Assembly: GCA_964436825.1 (NCBI GenBank)
Contig: CAYTEO010000053.1
Coordinates: 1 to 16,992, forward strand
Direction: 5' to 3'
Origin: CAYTEO01 sp964436825
Lineage (GTDB): Bacteria; Krumholzibacteriota; Krumholzibacteriia; LZORAL124-64-63
Length of the DNA: 16,992 nucleotides
The stretch's first letter is position 1. Each line of letters opens with the position of its first letter. The position numbers and the translations under genes are program-made. The notes beneath the pieces were generated by a model. The model did not search any database, was not told where the DNA came from, and saw only the letters and a program-made list of their open reading frames with translations. This document shows positions 15,514 through 16,992 of this stretch, piece by piece.

Positions 15514-15542
15514 TTGACGGGGAACGGCGCGGGTGCTATATC
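15514..15542 (+). promoter_or_regulatory. Sigma70-type promoter for the octaheme cytochrome gene
   Basis: TTGACG (15514-15519) is followed after exactly 17 bp by TATATC (15537-15542). These differ from the TTGACA/TATAAT consensus by one and two bases. The start of transcription would be near 15549, leaving a leader of about 38 nt that contains AAAGGAG (15575-15581), 5 nt before the ATG. The stretch 15537-15575 is the most AT-rich part of the intergenic region, as expected for a promoter. Confidence 0.65.
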
Positions 15543-15586
15543 CTTGATTCGATGGTCATGAAATTGTCATCAGGAAAGGAGCTGCC

Positions 15587-16816
15587 ATGTCCATGCGTCT
15601 GACCGGGTTGTTCGCGCTGGCCGTCCTGCTCGCGTCCGGCAGCGCCCGGGCGTTGCCGTCCAAGTGCGAGACCTGCCACGCCAAGATCACGCCGCTGCTC
15701 GTGGAGGACTTCAACCGGGGCGCCATGTCCAAGGAGATGGACTGCACCGGCTGCCACGGCGACGCCCACCAGGGGATGGACGACGTCGACAAGGCGGTCC
15801 TGCCCACCATCGAGACCTGCGCCGAGTGCCACGAGGACCAGGCCAAGCAGTACCTCAGCGGCAAGCACGCCCTGGGCCTGATCGCCCTGGAGGCCATGCC
15901 GTACACCCACATGCAGCCCGACGCCTTCATCGAGGGACAGAAGGGGTGCGGCGGCTGCCACACCCTGGGCCTGACCGACCAGGCGGCCCGGCAGACCGAG
16001 GGACGCCGCTACTACAAGTACGGCATGGACTGCCAGAACTGTCACACGCGCCACGCCTTCTCCAAGGCCGAGGCCCGCGAGCCCGAGGCCTGCCAGACCT
16101 GCCACATGGGCTTCGACCACCCGCAGTGGGAGATGTGGTCCGGCAGCAAGCACGGCGTGACGTACCTGATGAACCGGGCCATCGACCCCGACAACCGGCA
16201 CCGTGCCCCCACCTGCCAGGACTGTCACATGCAGGACGGCGACCACCGCGTCTTCTCCGCCTGGGGCTTCCTGGCGGTCCGCCTGCCGGAGGAGGACGAG
16301 GAGTGGATGAGTTACCGGGTTTCCATCCTGAAGGCCCTGGGCGTGCTGGATCCCGACGGCAACCCCACCGCGCGGCTGGACGTGGTCAAGGCCGGCAAGG
16401 TGGCCCGCCTGAGCGCCGAGGAGTTCCAGGCCGAGCGGCAGCGGTTCGTCACGGCGTGCGAGAAGTGCCACACGCCCAACTTCGTGAAGGAGAACTTCAA
16501 GAACGCCGACCTGATGGTGAAGGAGGCGGACAAGCTGTTCGCCGAGGCCATCGAGATCGTGGCCGGCCTGTACCAGGACGGGATCATCGGTGACGGCACG
16601 AAGAAGTACCCCGACCTGCTCGCCTTCTACGACGTGGACACCGAGATCGAGCAGCACCTCTACGAGATGTTCATGGACCACCGCATGAAGGCCTTCCAGG
16701 CCACGTTCCACATGAACCCGGACTACGCCACCTGGTACGGCTTCGCCAAGCTGAAGAAGGACCTGGTGGAGATCCGCGAGATGGCGGAGAGGATGCGGGC
16801 TGAACACCAGGGCTAG
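15587..16816 (+). CDS. Exported octaheme c-type cytochrome, hydroxylamine oxidoreductase (HAO) type
   Basis: 409 residues. Signal peptide 1-22 (ARA/L). Eight CxxCH haem-binding motifs have their first Cys at residues 27, 53, 78, 121, 149, 169, 210 and 291. Features shared with the HAO family as recalled are the fifth/sixth haem context (CQNCHTRHAFS, CQTCHMGFDHPQW), SKHG at 187-190, APTCQDCHM at 207-215, and a helical C-terminus (300-409) ending in FHMNPDYATWYG. Asp177-His178 right after haem motif 6 is a candidate distal acid-base pair. HAO enzymes oxidise hydroxylamine; relatives lacking the cross-link tyrosine reduce nitrite or hydroxylamine. The direction here is undecided. The protein is shorter than typical HAO (about 500 residues or more). 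AAAGGAG lies 5 nt before the ATG. No quinol-oxidising NapC/NrfH-type partner gene is adjacent, and the gene appears to be a single-gene unit with its own promoter and downstream hairpin. Confidence 0.88.
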   Translation: MSMRLTGLFALAVLLASGSARALPSKCETCHAKITPLLVEDFNRGAMSKEMDCTGCHGDAHQGMDDVDKAVLPTIETCAECHEDQAKQYLSGKHALGLIALEAMPYTHMQPDAFIEGQKGCGGCHTLGLTDQAARQTEGRRYYKYGMDCQNCHTRHAFSKAEAREPEACQTCHMGFDHPQWEMWSGSKHGVTYLMNRAIDPDNRHRAPTCQDCHMQDGDHRVFSAWGFLAVRLPEEDEEWMSYRVSILKALGVLDPDGNPTARLDVVKAGKVARLSAEEFQAERQRFVTACEKCHTPNFVKENFKNADLMVKEADKLFAEAIEIVAGLYQDGIIGDGTKKYPDLLAFYDVDTEIEQHLYEMFMDHRMKAFQATFHMNPDYATWYGFAKLKKDLVEIREMAERMRAEHQG

Positions 16817-16842
16817 ACGCGCCCGACCGCCCGGCCACGAAG

Positions 16843-16876
16843 CACCGCCCCGGTTCCCGCGGGAGCCGGGGCGGTG
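16843..16876. terminator. Strong hairpin between convergent genes (11-bp perfect arms)
   Basis: CACCGCCCCGG (16843-16853) pairs perfectly with CCGGGGCGGTG (16866-16876). The 12-nt centre can itself pair further (TCCC with GGGA), giving a long GC-rich stem. It lies 26 bp after the cytochrome stop and 18 bp beyond the stop of the minus-strand gene, so it can end both transcripts. As at the other convergent boundary, no T run follows on either side. Confidence 0.65.
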
Positions 16877-16894
16877 GTCTGCATGCCGGTGGTG

Positions 16895-16992
16895 CTACCT
16901 GACCAGGACAACCCGCTGCACCTGTGTCGTGCCGGGCGCCCGCAGCCGCGCCAGGTACACCCCGCTGGCCACCGGCCGGCCGGCGTCGTCGG
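16895..16992 (-). CDS. C-terminal tail of a Por/FlgD-type sorted surface protein (5' part outside the window)
   Basis: Reading from the right edge on the minus strand, the frame ends at TAG (16895-16897) after about 32 residues: DDAGRPVASGVYLARL, then RAPGTTQVQRVVLVR. The pattern 'GRPVASGVYLARL...Q..R.V.LVR' is the typical end of a type IX-like (Por secretion tail) or FlgD-type Ig domain, where a G-x-Y turn precedes two last strands. The same tail type closes the giant protein of this window. The cargo domain lies outside the window, so nothing can be said of its function beyond likely export and surface attachment. Confidence 0.75.
   Translation of the reverse strand, partial: DDAGRPVASGVYLARLRAPGTTQVQRVVLVR

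Noticed and set aside
8338..15561. A 2407-codon open frame on the plus strand, opposite the giant gene
   Set aside because: It mirrors the giant gene; its translation is rich in Gly, Asp, Val, His and Arg without domains. Long antisense frames are expected where codons nearly all end in G or C.
15324..15602. A 92-codon plus-strand frame in the divergent intergenic region
   Set aside because: It runs through the promoter and inverted repeats, overlaps the cytochrome start in another frame and has no recognisable features.
15536..16807. A 423-codon minus-strand frame opposite the cytochrome gene
   Set aside because: The plus strand has eight CxxCH motifs and a signal peptide; the minus frame is a His/Val/Leu/Gly-rich shadow.

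Overview
The window is very GC-rich and is packed with genes for the cell envelope and outer surface. No rRNA, tRNA, CRISPR array, transposase or integrase was seen. Four encoded proteins (one of them only its C-terminal end) carry FlgD-type immunoglobulin (Ig) domains or Por-type C-terminal sorting domains. One is also a PorV/PorQ-like barrel, and an octaheme cytochrome is present. Together these suggest a diderm of the Fibrobacterota-Chlorobiota-Bacteroidota (FCB) superphylum or a neighbouring high-GC candidate phylum (Krumholzibacteriota, Eisenbacteria, Latescibacterota or similar). This placement is inference from protein architecture; there is no marker gene.

Layout: (1) Bases 1-194 are the 3' end of a plus-strand gene ending in two WxPGHW repeats. 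A strong hairpin (215-245) follows, between convergent genes. (2) Bases 15309 down to 273 are one minus-strand run of eight genes with gaps of 45 bp or less and three ATGA overlaps. In order of transcription they are: a 2255-residue secreted multi-Ig protein with a C-terminal sorting domain; a PorV/PorQ-like barrel fused to an FlgD-type Ig domain; a 1002-residue periplasmic TPR protein; an ExbB/TolQ channel subunit; two ExbD/TolR paralogues; a TonB-type energy transducer; and a secreted protein with an FlgD-type Ig domain and a degenerate OmpA-like C-terminus. (3) A 277-bp divergent regulatory region (15310-15586) holds several inverted repeats, a sigma54-like site facing the operon and a sigma70-like promoter facing the other way. 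(4) Bases 15587-16816 on the plus strand encode an exported octaheme cytochrome of the hydroxylamine oxidoreductase (HAO) type. A hairpin follows. (5) Bases 16895-16992 are the C-terminal tail of another Por-sorted protein on the minus strand.

How the genes may work together (inference): the operon joins a complete proton-motive-force motor set (ExbB, two ExbDs, TonB) with a PorV-like shuttle barrel and a giant protein bearing a type IX secretion-like sorting tail. In Bacteroidota the type IX system is powered by GldL/GldM, a motor of the same broad class. This operon could therefore be a dedicated export, display or motility module, or a Tol-Pal-like trans-envelope machine. The most striking molecular detail is that one ExbD paralogue has Asn where the proton-carrying Asp of the family sits, with an Asp where the family has Asn six residues earlier. 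The other paralogue keeps the normal Asp.
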